Notes: generated by a model not told the origin, from the sequence alone. A stretch of 64,000 nucleotides of DNA from Rhizobiaceae bacterium (GCA_017644005.1 JAEPMJ010000001.1:310001-374000), one strand, 5' to 3'. Positions 28,642 through 37,338 are shown, counted from the first letter of the stretch. Numbers and translations are program-made.

Positions 28642-29618
28642 TTGAGGCGAATGCGCGGATCAACAACCGCGTAAAGAAGATCGACGATGAGCGTCACCGT
28701 TGCGAAGATCATTGCGAAGGTCAGGACGATCCCCTGGATGAGCGGCAAGTCGCGCTGCGATATGGCCGCTATGGTCAGCTGACCGAGGCCTGGCCAGGCG
28801 AAGATCGTCTCGGTGAGGATTGCGCCGCCAAGCAAAGCGCCGAACCGAAGGCCGATCACCGAGATCACCGGCAACAGGGCGTTGCGCAGCGCGTGCTTCC
28901 AGATCACCTGCCGGCGCCGGACACCCTTGGCGCGCGCGGTGCGGACAAAATCCTCGTTCAGCACTTCCAGCATGGATGCGCGCACGAGCCGCGAGATGAT
29001 TGCCGCCGAATTGACCGCCAGTGAAGCGGCCGGCAGAGCAATATGTGACAGTGAATCCAGCAGCGGCGCCGGGTTTCCGGCTATCGCCATTCCGAATGCG
29101 GACAATAGCGGTTCGCCTCGACCGATAGCCGGGAGCCAACCGAGCATGACCGCGAAAGCAAGCATCAGAAGGAGCGCCAGCCAGTAAACCGGCATGGAGA
29201 TGCCGAGCTGCGCAAGTACCATTGCAGAGGCATCGACGATTCCGCCCGGGCGCATGGCGGCTATTACGCCCAGCGTAATGCCGATCGCGGCCGACATGGT
29301 GAGTGCCACGATGGCCAGCTCCAGCGTAGCGCCGATGCGGCCAAGGATGATCTCCGAAACCGGTGCATTCTGGAAAATCGACTGGCCGAGGTCACCCTGC
29401 ACAACGTTCCCGAAATAGATGAAGAGCTGGATGTAGGCAGGCTGGTCGAGACCGAGTGTCCGGCGCAGCGTCGCGATTGCCTCTGGCGTTGCTTCCTGCC
29501 CGAGCAGTACTGCCGCCGGGTCGCCCGGGATCAGCAGCAAAAGGCAAAATGTAACGATAACGATGCCGATCGCCATCGGCACGAAAAGCAACAGCCGTCG
29601 GATCACGTAGGCGGTCAT
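28638..29618 (-). CDS. Dipeptide/oligopeptide ABC transporter permease (DppB type)
   Basis: The 326-residue protein begins MTAYVIRRLLLFVPMAIGIV, the usual DppB/OppB N-terminal helix, then PGDPAAVLLGQEATPEAI, LGQSIFQNAPVSEIIL (about 75) and the EAA-like VRTARAKGVRRRQVIWKHAL (about 223). Six membrane segments are expected. It follows the binding-protein gene by 71 bases containing a strong stem-loop. Confidence 0.94.
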   Translation of the reverse strand: MTAYVIRRLLLFVPMAIGIVIVTFCLLLLIPGDPAAVLLGQEATPEAIATLRRTLGLDQPAYIQLFIYFGNVVQGDLGQSIFQNAPVSEIILGRIGATLELAIVALTMSAAIGITLGVIAAMRPGGIVDASAMVLAQLGISMPVYWLALLLMLAFAVMLGWLPAIGRGEPLLSAFGMAIAGNPAPLLDSLSHIALPAASLAVNSAAIISRLVRASMLEVLNEDFVRTARAKGVRRRQVIWKHALRNALLPVISVIGLRFGALLGGAILTETIFAWPGLGQLTIAAISQRDLPLIQGIVLTFAMIFATVTLIVDLLYAVVDPRIRLK

Positions 29619-29645
29619 GACTCTACCGGTTCTTGTTCTGATTCA

Positions 29646-29673
29646 TGCGGCGCGCCGCATTCGGCGCGCCGCA
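29646..29673 (-). promoter_or_regulatory. Intercistronic stem-loop between binding-protein and dppB-type genes
   Basis: TGCGGCGCGCC (29646-29656) pairs perfectly with GGCGCGCCGCA (29663-29673) over a six-base loop, 17 bases beyond the binding-protein stop. No U-tract follows. It probably stabilises the upstream message or lowers downstream expression. Confidence 0.75.
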
Positions 29674-29689
29674 CATGATCCTGAGCTCG

Positions 29690-31204
29690 TTATCCGGGCA
29701 TGCCGATCATGCCGCGGAACGTGCCGCGCGGGTTTGCCGTTACATCAGCGGGCATGTCCTTTTTGTAGAACAGGTGATAGCCCTGATATGAGATGATGTA
29801 GTACGGCACCTCGGTCGCGATGATGGCGGCCGCCTTCTGATATGCCTGCGTACGCGCGTCCTGGTCGAGGGCGGTCCGTCCTTCCTCAAGCAGCTTGTCC
29901 ACCTCCGCATTCGAATACCCGCCCCAGTTGAGGCCGGCACCCGTGGTGAGCTGGTTGTAGGTCAGCCGATCGGGATCAACGATGTTGAGCCAGCCCAGAA
30001 GTGCGATTTCGTGCTCGCCCTTCTGCACGTAGCCGGTTGAGAAGGACGGCCAATCGGATATCTGCACCTGTGCGTCGATGCCCGCCTGCTGCATGGTAGC
30101 CTGCAGAAACTCAACTGCCTGAATGCGGTTCGGGTCTTCGCTATGCGTGGAAAGCGTGATCGACAGCTTCTGACCTTCTCGGTCGAGCACGCCGTCGCCA
30201 TCACTGTCGCTCCAGCCAAGTTCCGCAAACGCCGCTTTTGCGCCTTCGGGATCGAAGGTCGGCTGAGTGATCGAGGCATCATAGGCCCACGATGAAGGCA
30301 GGATAATCGAGTTCGCTACTTCGTCGACGCCTTCGTAGATAGCGTTCACGATCGTCGACTGGTCCACCAGCATGGCGAAAGCACGCCGCATCGCCGGGTC
30401 GGCAAGCAACGGCTTGCTGGTGTTCATATTGAGGTAGGTGACCCCGAGGCCGGCAGCCAGATTCGAGTTGAAGCTCTCGTCGGCAGCCAGCCGCTTTATA
30501 TCACCCGGCGAAAGCGGCGACTGGATGACATCAAGATCACCTGCTTCGAAGGCCTGCGCCCGCGCTGCGTTGTCGCCAACAATGCGCAGGGTCACTTCCT
30601 TTACCGCCGGCGCGCCTGCCCAATAGCTATCGGATGCCGAGAAAACGATCTCCGAACCTCGGCTCCAATTGCTCAGAACCATGGGTCCGGCACCAACCGG
30701 GTCTGTCGACAGGTCGCCATCGTAGTCGGAAGGAACGATGCCCATGTCGAGATAACTCAGCAGCGGCGCATAAGGCGAAGCCAGATTGAAACGCACGGTG
30801 CGCTCGTCGACAGCTTCAACGCTTTCGATCGGCGTGAAGAGGCCGCGCTGCGGCGCGCTGAAATCCGGGTTCAGGATTGTCTCGAAGGTGAAAACGACGT
30901 CCTCGGCAGTCAGCGCCGATCCGTCCGAGAATGTGAGACCTTCGCGGAGCGTGAATACAAGGGTCTTGGGGTCCGGGCTTTCCCAGCTTTCAGCAAGATC
31001 CGGCACCGGCTCCAAGTCCGATGTCAGGTGAACCAGACCGGAATAGATGAGGTTCACCGACCGGTAGGCAGTGGTGTCACGGGCCAGCCGCGGGTCGAGT
31101 GTTCCGGCATCGACATCGGCGCCGATGACGAGTTCCTGAGCCCCCGCGATACCGGTTGCCAACGCCATTGCCGCGGTTGCGGCGAGAAGTCTTAATCTGA
31201 ACAT
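29690..31204 (-). CDS. ABC transporter substrate-binding protein, dipeptide/oligopeptide type (family 5)
   Basis: The 504-residue protein has a Sec signal peptide (hydrophobic run to about residue 22, ending GIAGAQE) and the family-5 binding fold: LDPRLARDTTAYRSVNLIYS (about 36), LAESWESPDPKTLVFTLREG (about 72) and FSDGSALTAEDVVFTFE (about 92). It captures a peptide-like substrate in the periplasm for the DppBCDF-type system. It lies 34 bases after the GntR gene on the same strand, so regulator and transporter form one operon. Confidence 0.93.
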   Translation of the reverse strand: MFRLRLLAATAAMALATGIAGAQELVIGADVDAGTLDPRLARDTTAYRSVNLIYSGLVHLTSDLEPVPDLAESWESPDPKTLVFTLREGLTFSDGSALTAEDVVFTFETILNPDFSAPQRGLFTPIESVEAVDERTVRFNLASPYAPLLSYLDMGIVPSDYDGDLSTDPVGAGPMVLSNWSRGSEIVFSASDSYWAGAPAVKEVTLRIVGDNAARAQAFEAGDLDVIQSPLSPGDIKRLAADESFNSNLAAGLGVTYLNMNTSKPLLADPAMRRAFAMLVDQSTIVNAIYEGVDEVANSIILPSSWAYDASITQPTFDPEGAKAAFAELGWSDSDGDGVLDREGQKLSITLSTHSEDPNRIQAVEFLQATMQQAGIDAQVQISDWPSFSTGYVQKGEHEIALLGWLNIVDPDRLTYNQLTTGAGLNWGGYSNAEVDKLLEEGRTALDQDARTQAYQKAAAIIATEVPYYIISYQGYHLFYKKDMPADVTANPRGTFRGMIGMPG

Positions 31205-31238
31205 TTCCGTTCTCCCTGTTTTCGTTATGTCGTTCTGT

Positions 31239-32276
31239 TCAAATGCCGGCGTTCTTGTTCAGACCGCCCTCCACCACATGCAGCCGGCGACCTGCTCGAA
31301 GGTCTGCGAGGCGCGGTTCCAGATCCGCCTCGAGACCAGCAGGGTCGGGCATGTGGCGATACTCGAAACATGTCGTGCCGGGTCGCACCATGGCTGCCAC
31401 GTGGTCAGCGCCGGTGGCGTAGATCACAGCATCCGACCGGGCGATAATCGCCTTCAGGTCAGGTGCGTGCGACCATGAAACGGCGATGTCGTTGACGTGC
31501 GGCGCAAAGCGCTGAACGCTCGGCCGCATGATCGCGATATAATCTTCCAGATGGGTGATAGCGGCGACACGGCTGCGCGGATCCAGTGCCGCCAGCGCCT
31601 GTCGCGTCGCGTCGGACGGAATGAAACGCAGCCCCATTACATTCGCCGACGGAACAAGCGCGGAAACTTCAGCGGTGCGGTGCACGAATGTCAGCACCAG
31701 ATCGGCGGATTCGCACGCTGTGCGGGCCTCGGATTGTTCCTCCAGGGCTGCAGTCGTGAGAAGCGTTACCCGGTCCGCTGGCAGCAGATGCGGCATGATA
31801 GCGTCAACATAGGCCCGGCCCGGCCCCTCGAAGATGGCAACGAAGACGATGTCGAGACCCTGCGCTCCCTGCCGCAGCTGCGCCTGCGCATTGACCATAC
31901 CAACGAGCGCCACCGACGAGATGCCGGCGTGCTCGGCCCGATTCAGCAATCGACCGATGTCGGCACGCAAATCTCCAGACCTGAGGTCGGTGTCCGCCGG
32001 CATGGCAAGACGCGTGAACGCGCCTGCACCATGACGCATTTCGAGCAGCCCGGCATCGCGCAGGTCCTTGAAGACCTGAGCTACCGTTGCCTGCGCGATG
32101 CCCAATGAGCGCGCCAACTGGCGCACCGACGGCAACCGGGTGCCTTTGGGCAGATCGCCGTGGGAAAGCTGATAGCTGAGCAGGCCATATAGCTGGCGGC
32201 CCACCGGAACAGGCAACGATTTATCGATGCAGCCGGCGTTGAGGTCGAAGACAGAAGTGTTATGTTCCTTTGTCAC
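31239..32276 (-). CDS. GntR family transcriptional regulator with an unusual C-terminal effector domain
   Basis: The 345-residue protein has an N-terminal GntR winged helix (about residues 25-90: GDLPKGTRLPSVRQLARSLG then AQATVAQVFKDLRDAGLLE). The remainder is not a recognisable FCD, UTRA or aminotransferase domain; alternating beta strands and helices (VALVGMVNAQAQLRQG..., ADLVLTFVHRT..., DAVIYATGADHVAAMV) suggest a periplasmic-binding-protein-like fold. GTG 32276 is chosen because homology begins there and the frame upstream runs through the intergenic region. It leads the nine-gene transporter and hydrolase operon and likely represses it and the divergent aldo-keto reductase. Confidence 0.83.
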   Translation of the reverse strand: MTKEHNTSVFDLNAGCIDKSLPVPVGRQLYGLLSYQLSHGDLPKGTRLPSVRQLARSLGIAQATVAQVFKDLRDAGLLEMRHGAGAFTRLAMPADTDLRSGDLRADIGRLLNRAEHAGISSVALVGMVNAQAQLRQGAQGLDIVFVAIFEGPGRAYVDAIMPHLLPADRVTLLTTAALEEQSEARTACESADLVLTFVHRTAEVSALVPSANVMGLRFIPSDATRQALAALDPRSRVAAITHLEDYIAIMRPSVQRFAPHVNDIAVSWSHAPDLKAIIARSDAVIYATGADHVAAMVRPGTTCFEYRHMPDPAGLEADLEPRLADLRAGRRLHVVEGGLNKNAGI

Positions 32277-32356
32277 ACTTTGAGTGTAATTTGGAATCTT
32301 TGGGCATGACAAGCGAAAAATTTCACCATGTGTGCTAACATAACGTGACACTATGT
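32275..32356. promoter_or_regulatory. Two inverted repeats in the GntR / aldo-keto reductase divergent region
   Basis: ACACT-TTG-AGTGT at 32275-32287 covers the start codon of the GntR gene, and ACATA-nine bases-TATGT at 32338-32356 lies between the two divergent genes. Both are suitable for a dimeric winged-helix regulator; the first would give autorepression. Assignment to the adjacent GntR protein is inference. Confidence 0.5.
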
Positions 32357-32415
32357 GATCTAAGGTCGAATTTCGCTGCCGAACCACGGCAGCGGGTACA
32401 AGCGGAGAATTTGAA

Positions 32416-33384
32416 ATGAAATATGTGCCGTTGGGCAGAACGGGGCTCAAAGTGTCCAGGATCGGCCTCGGATGCATGACATTCGGCTCATCCGACTGGG
32501 CCTCGTGGGTGCTAGACGCAGAAGCCTCGGCGCCGATCATTTCGGAGGCCGTCGAGCGCGGCATCAACCTCTTCGATACAGCCGACATGTATTCGCTGGG
32601 TGCAAGCGAGGAGATACTCAGGGAAAAGCTGTTGCCGCTGGTGCCACGCCACAAGCTGGTTCTGGCCACAAAGCTCTTTAACCCGATGAGCGACGACCCC
32701 AACGATCGCGGCCTTTCGCGGAAGCATGTATTCGACAGCGTCGAGGGCAGTCTGCGCAGGCTCGGCACCGATTACATCGATCTGCTCCAGGTGCATCGCT
32801 TCGACTATGAGACGCCGCTGGAAGAGACTCTTGAGGCACTGAACGATGTCGTGCGCATGGGAAAGGTGCGCTACCTGGGGGCATCCTCGATGTTCGCCTG
32901 GCAGTTCATGAAGGCGCTCGGGCTGCAGCGCGCGCATGGCTGGGCTCCGTTCGTTTCCATGCAGCCGCACTACAACCTCATCTACCGTGAGGAGGAGCGC
33001 GAGATGCTTCCGCTCTGCATCAGCGAAGGTGTCGGCGTCCTGCCCTGGAGCCCGCTTGCGCGAGGAATGCTGGCCGGCAAGCACAGTTCGGTGCGCAGCG
33101 ATACGGACGGGCAGCTCGAACGGCTTTACGGCGAAAGCCGTGAAGCCGACGGTCGAATTGTCGCGGCGGTGAAGGACATAGCGGCCGAACGCGGTGTTTC
33201 GATGGCAGCGATCGCGTATGCCTGGGTGATGCACAAACCCGGCATCACCGCGCCACTCGTTGGCATCTCCCGGCCCGAGCTTCTGGATGATGTGATGTCG
33301 GCGTTAGCGGTCAACCTGTCGGAAGACGAACTTGCTCGTCTCGAGAAACCCTATCGGCCCAAGCCTGTATCGGGACATTTCTAA
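32416..33384 (+). CDS. Aldo/keto reductase
   Basis: The 322-residue TIM-barrel oxidoreductase starts MKYVPLGRTGLKVSRIGLGC and has the catalytic tetrad Asp and Tyr in FDTADMYSLG (about residue 54), Lys in LATKLF (about 86) and His in LLQVHRFDYETPLEE (about 126), then SMQPHYNLIYREEER and PWSPLARGMLAGK. It reduces an aldehyde or ketone with NADPH in the cytoplasm. AGCGGAG lies ahead of the ATG. It diverges from the GntR-led peptide transporter operon and could act in the same pathway. Confidence 0.93.
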   Translation: MKYVPLGRTGLKVSRIGLGCMTFGSSDWASWVLDAEASAPIISEAVERGINLFDTADMYSLGASEEILREKLLPLVPRHKLVLATKLFNPMSDDPNDRGLSRKHVFDSVEGSLRRLGTDYIDLLQVHRFDYETPLEETLEALNDVVRMGKVRYLGASSMFAWQFMKALGLQRAHGWAPFVSMQPHYNLIYREEEREMLPLCISEGVGVLPWSPLARGMLAGKHSSVRSDTDGQLERLYGESREADGRIVAAVKDIAAERGVSMAAIAYAWVMHKPGITAPLVGISRPELLDDVMSALAVNLSEDELARLEKPYRPKPVSGHF

Positions 33385-33529
33385 GCAGCCGGATATCCCG
33401 TGCACGCGATTGCGGGCACTGATTGGCAATTATATTCGGAAACCTCTCCCGCCTGCTGCGCCGATTGCATGAATGAGGTAACTTGCTTGCAATCGCAACC
33501 GGCGACAGGGCGGAAAGGGCGTGTCCGAG

Positions 33530-34270
33530 TTACGCCGTACTGCCACCATCGACCGCGAAAGAAGCGCCGGTGATGTTGTTGCCTGTCACGCCCGCGAGGT
33601 GGAGAACCATGGCCGCCATATCTTCAGGTTCGCCGTAGCGTCCGAGCGCGGTTAGCGCCCGTTCGCCATCGGCGATTTCGGAGTCGGCAGGGTTCATGTC
33701 GGTATTGATGGAGCCCGGCTCTACGAGGTTCACGGTAATTCCGCGGGGACCCAACTCGCGTGCCAGCCCCTTGGTGAAGCCGACCAGTGCGGATTTGCTG
33801 GTCGAATAGAGGGTCGTGCCTCCGGCCGGAACGCGGCTCGCGAGCGACGATCCGATTGAGATTATGCGCCCACCATCTTTCATACGCGCAACAGCGGCCT
33901 GCGAGGCGACAAAGACGGCGCGCACATGGACGGCCATGGTTTCCTCGTATTGCGCCGGTTCCACGTCTTCGAACGGCCCGTAGGGAAATATGCCCGCATT
34001 GTTGACGAGAATGTCCAGCCTACCGAGTTCCATTGCGGCTTGATCCACAACCTGGCGAACGACCGCCGCATCAGCGCTGTCGGCCTTGATTGCCAGCGCA
34101 CGCCTCCCTTCGGCTTCGATTCGGGTTGCCACGGCGGCGGCACGTTCGGCGTTCTGGCGATAGGTGAAAGCAACGTCGGCGCCATGCGAGGCCAAGGCGA
34201 CCGAAATCGCCGCCCCCATACCGCGGCTTCCGCCTGTCACCAGCGCCTTCTTTCCCGCCAGTGCGTACAT
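33530..34270 (-). CDS. Short-chain dehydrogenase/reductase (3-oxoacyl-ACP reductase-like)
   Basis: The 246-residue classical SDR has the cofactor loop TGGSRGMGAAI (about residue 13), VNNAGIF (about 89), the active-site Ser in ISIGSSLA and YSTSKSALVGFTKGLARELG (about 155, YxxxK) and the C-terminal GNNITGASFAVDGG. It interconverts a keto and hydroxy group with NAD(P)H. It diverges from a TetR gene with a palindromic operator between them, so it is the probable target of that repressor, typical for oxidoreductases induced by reactive or xenobiotic compounds. Confidence 0.92.
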   Translation of the reverse strand: MYALAGKKALVTGGSRGMGAAISVALASHGADVAFTYRQNAERAAAVATRIEAEGRRALAIKADSADAAVVRQVVDQAAMELGRLDILVNNAGIFPYGPFEDVEPAQYEETMAVHVRAVFVASQAAVARMKDGGRIISIGSSLASRVPAGGTTLYSTSKSALVGFTKGLARELGPRGITVNLVEPGSINTDMNPADSEIADGERALTALGRYGEPEDMAAMVLHLAGVTGNNITGASFAVDGGSTA

Positions 34271-34337
34271 GATCCGTTCCTTTATATACCGATCGATACA
34301 TTATTGAGTAGTAGTGCTGCTCGACAGCGTCAAGCTA

Positions 34338-34361
34338 TTTTTGTACAAATGAGTACAAAAA
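34338..34361. promoter_or_regulatory. TetR-type operator between SDR and tetR genes
   Basis: A perfect inverted repeat has arms TTTTTGTAC (34338-34346) and GTACAAAAA (34353-34361) with six bases between, ending 12 bases before the TetR start and overlapping its ribosome site. This is the usual form of a self-regulating TetR operator and could also block the divergent SDR promoter. A second near-palindrome centred on CGATCG lies near 34288-34299 just ahead of the SDR gene. Confidence 0.75.
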
Positions 34362-34373
34362 GGAGCGCACAGG

Positions 34374-35003
34374 ATGCGGGGACGTCCCAGAACATTCGAT
34401 CGCGAGAAGGCACTTCGGCGAGCAATGATGGTGTTCTGGGAACGCGGATACGAGGCCGCCTCACTGGAGGATTTGACCGAAGCCATGGGCATCAACAGGC
34501 CAAGTCTGTATTCAGCCTTTGGCCGCAAGGAAGATTTGTTTCGAGAAGCTGTCGCGCTCTACGATACGATTGAAACGGCGCCGATCGTCAACGCGGTGGA
34601 GGATTCGCCGACCGCCTATGCGGGTATCGAGGCGGCGCTCAAGCGCAATATCGAGGTCTTTACCAGAGCGAAAACGCCGAGAGGCTGCCTTGTTACTCTG
34701 GCACTTCTTTCCGGCCGGAAGGAAAACTCGGAAATCCGGGACTTCCTGTGCGAGAATCGAAGATCGGGACAGGCCTTACTCCGTCGCAGGATCGAACGCG
34801 GCATTGCGGAGGGTGATGTTCCCGCCAAAGCGGATCCCGACCGGATGGCACTGTTCTACACCACCGTTATCCACGGCCTCTCCGTGCAGGCCAAGGATGG
34901 CATAACGCATGAGGACCTTTGTTCAACCGCCGATGCCGCGTTAGCGGCATGGGACCGCCTCGCCGGCGGACCGGCCCCGAAGCCTGCGTCAGGACAACTC
35001 TGA
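34374..35003 (+). CDS. TetR/AcrR family transcriptional regulator
   Basis: The 209-residue protein has the TetR DNA-binding domain at the N-terminus: RPRTFDREKALRRAMMVFWE, GYEAASLEDLTEAMGI and NRPSLYSAFGRKEDLFREAV (about residues 3-59). The rest is the helical ligand domain with a GCLVTLALLSGR block seen in YxaF/AefR-like members. It probably represses the divergent SDR gene and itself. AAGGAGC precedes the ATG. Confidence 0.92.
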   Translation: MRGRPRTFDREKALRRAMMVFWERGYEAASLEDLTEAMGINRPSLYSAFGRKEDLFREAVALYDTIETAPIVNAVEDSPTAYAGIEAALKRNIEVFTRAKTPRGCLVTLALLSGRKENSEIRDFLCENRRSGQALLRRRIERGIAEGDVPAKADPDRMALFYTTVIHGLSVQAKDGITHEDLCSTADAALAAWDRLAGGPAPKPASGQL

Positions 35004-35085
35004 ACGGACCGCTTGGCGGAGGCGTTGCTCGCCGAGAATAGCGGACATAATTGCGGGTTGCGTTTTGCTCCGCTCGGAACGCGGG

Positions 35086-36279
35086 TCAGTTTCTGATATC
35101 GAGAAACTCACGCCACCGGCGGACCAGATAGTTGTGTTCCGGCATAATCGTGCTCCACACCGCGACGCGCTCGACCCGCTCTTTGTGGCTGCCGCCCTCG
35201 CGCTGCTCTCCTTTTCTCACCACGATAGGCGCGGAGAGGCCTGGAAGATCGTCGGATGCCGGCAGCCCCTCATACCAATAGTCCCACTCAGCCGGAGACA
35301 GGTTCGCCCGAACCGGCTCGGTCACGGACATGTAGTAGCCTTGGCGCGCCATGATGGCCCCCGGAACACCGTCGAGCCACCAATTGAGATACGCATAGGC
35401 CATTTCAAGCTTCTCGGCCGGCAAGGCGGCAGAGAGGCTGAGACCACTTTGCCATCCGCGATAGCCCTCCCGCGGGGCGGCATAGGTGAGCTTCCGTCCC
35501 ATGCCGCGAATGGCATAGTAGGCAGGAGACCATAGCGAGCCGAGCACACACGACGGACCGGACATCAGGCGAATGGAGTCCTCCGACGAGGCCCATAATT
35601 TCGCGAAATGGCCCGTGCGCTGCCGCGCTGCGAGTATCTCGAACAGCGCATCGATGTCCTCAATCGAAAGATCGCCGGGATCCTCTATGTCAACGAGACC
35701 TGCGGAACGCGCGGCAAGCGCCAGTTCGACAGTGCTTGAGGCCGGATCCTTGCTCAACGTGCATTTGCCATGCCAGCTTTCGTCAAGGAGCCATGCCCAG
35801 CTTTCAGGCATCTCGACACCGAGGCCAGCCGCCGCATCGGCCATATAGGCGAAAGAGTCCGCATTGTAGGTCGTCGGCAACATGGCAATCAATGGAGTGG
35901 TCGCCGAACCTAGCGTCATGTCGTCCTGGATGAACAGCACGTCCGTCGGGCGCGTTCCGAAGCCGTGTGCCTTGTTGGACCGCATGTGTCCGGGTGCGCC
36001 AGGGGAACTGCCGGCTGGCAGACCTATGTGGTTCCAGCGATCGATTTTCGCGACTTCAACCGGCTGGATAGAGCCGGCAGTCCATAGGAGATCAAGCGAG
36101 TGAAACCACTGATCGTAAATGTCGAAACTCTCCGGCGACATGATGCCCCGCCGCTGGCAGTCTACGCCATTCAATATCTCAAACTCGATTTCGAACGGAA
36201 GATCACGCGCGGCAGCGCGGCGCAGTTTCTCGTTCAGCGTAACTGACGTACCGATGACCTTGAGCTTGTCTGTGTTCAT
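35086..36279 (-). CDS. Binding-protein-like protein without a signal peptide (paralogue of the ABC receptor at 37560)
   Basis: The 397-residue protein matches the extracellular solute-binding protein encoded 1.3 kb away: both contain GYRGW, a YAYLNWWLDG/YEYLNWYLSG block, ARQGYY and a YWYEG block near the C-terminus, and both end in a W-x-EF/EF motif. Unlike its paralogue it begins MNTDKLKVIGTSVTLNEKLR with no hydrophobic or twin-arginine leader, so it should stay in the cytoplasm. It follows the GntR gene by nine bases. It may be a ligand sensor partnering the GntR protein, or a receptor that lost export. Function unproven. Confidence 0.75.
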   Translation of the reverse strand: MNTDKLKVIGTSVTLNEKLRRAAARDLPFEIEFEILNGVDCQRRGIMSPESFDIYDQWFHSLDLLWTAGSIQPVEVAKIDRWNHIGLPAGSSPGAPGHMRSNKAHGFGTRPTDVLFIQDDMTLGSATTPLIAMLPTTYNADSFAYMADAAAGLGVEMPESWAWLLDESWHGKCTLSKDPASSTVELALAARSAGLVDIEDPGDLSIEDIDALFEILAARQRTGHFAKLWASSEDSIRLMSGPSCVLGSLWSPAYYAIRGMGRKLTYAAPREGYRGWQSGLSLSAALPAEKLEMAYAYLNWWLDGVPGAIMARQGYYMSVTEPVRANLSPAEWDYWYEGLPASDDLPGLSAPIVVRKGEQREGGSHKERVERVAVWSTIMPEHNYLVRRWREFLDIRN

Positions 36280-36288
36280 TGCCCGGCC

Positions 36289-37338
36289 TCAGTGAATCGC
36301 AATCAGATATGGCGCGCTCTGCGGTGGCGAGAGTTCCGACAGCACGCGAAGGCGAGCGAGCGTCAGTTGCTCGATACGCACGATATGATTGGTCAGAAGA
36401 ACCTGTGCCACTTCCACCGACCCGGTCCTCAGATGATGCACGATCTGCGCATATTCCTTCATCGCGGGCAGGTCGTCGCGGATGGGAAAATGCTGGCGGA
36501 ACAGTCGTGGAACGATGAGTGAAATCTGGTTCCGTTCGATCGAGCTGAGCATGCGGGCATTCCGCAACCTGGCATACATGGTGGTGAACATGTCAGCCTC
36601 AATGTCTTCCAGAGCCGCCTTCCCGCCTTCTGGAAACGCTTCGATCGCCTCTGCAATCCGGGTAGCCAGCTGCCCCAGCCATTCGTGATCCAGGCTGTGG
36701 GCGACATGGCCGAGCGCCCTCGGTTCCAGCAGCTGCCGCATCTCCAGCGTTTCGCGTATGTCGCTCGCCGTCATCTGACCGATGATCCAGTGAGATTTCC
36801 GGTTCTTCTCGATCAGCCTGCGGTCCATCAACCGCCAGAGTACTTCCCGCGCCACGGTCCGGCTGACCTGGTGGTAATGTCCGAGCTCTTCCTCCTGAAT
36901 CCGATAGGTACCAAAAGGCATGGAGGACATCACGACATTGCTGACCTCGGCATAAATGCGCTCCCAGGTCGCGCTGCGGCCAATATCGTCCGACTGAGAT
37001 ACCAGGATTTCGTGGAGCCGCCGCGTCGACATCGGAACAGGCGTTGCCGTGCCGACGATGTAGCCCTGCCCATCGGCCGCCCGGATCGCACCTTCGTCAT
37101 ATAACATTGTCAGCGCCCGTCGAACCGGCGCGCGGCTTACTCCCAACTGAACCGCAATGCTTCCTTCCTTGAGGATCGTGCCTGGAGGAAATCGCTGCGT
37201 TTCAATTTTCTCGGCGAGCAGGTCCCTTATTGAACGATAGAGGAATGACGCAGTGCCAGCATTGGCTGGATGTCGCTTGCCGGGTGCCGAACCATCAATG
37301 TCGGCGTTCTTTTCGCTAGTCACGATCTTGGATGGCAT
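36289..37338 (-). CDS. GntR/FCD family regulator with two tandem winged-helix domains
   Basis: The 349-residue protein carries one GntR winged helix at about residues 33-100 (FPPGTILKEGSIAVQLGVSR, then APVRRALTMLYDEGAIRAAD) and a second complete one at about 125-190 (MPFGTYRIQEEELGHYHQVS, then RTVAREVLWRLMDRRLIEKN), followed by the helical FCD ligand domain. Standard FadR-like members have a single winged helix and about 230 residues. ATG 37338 is taken as start; a GTG at 37428 is also in frame. It diverges from the ABC/asparaginase/hydantoinase operon and is the likely regulator of it. Confidence 0.82.
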   Translation of the reverse strand: MPSKIVTSEKNADIDGSAPGKRHPANAGTASFLYRSIRDLLAEKIETQRFPPGTILKEGSIAVQLGVSRAPVRRALTMLYDEGAIRAADGQGYIVGTATPVPMSTRRLHEILVSQSDDIGRSATWERIYAEVSNVVMSSMPFGTYRIQEEELGHYHQVSRTVAREVLWRLMDRRLIEKNRKSHWIIGQMTASDIRETLEMRQLLEPRALGHVAHSLDHEWLGQLATRIAEAIEAFPEGGKAALEDIEADMFTTMYARLRNARMLSSIERNQISLIVPRLFRQHFPIRDDLPAMKEYAQIVHHLRTGSVEVAQVLLTNHIVRIEQLTLARLRVLSELSPPQSAPYLIAIH

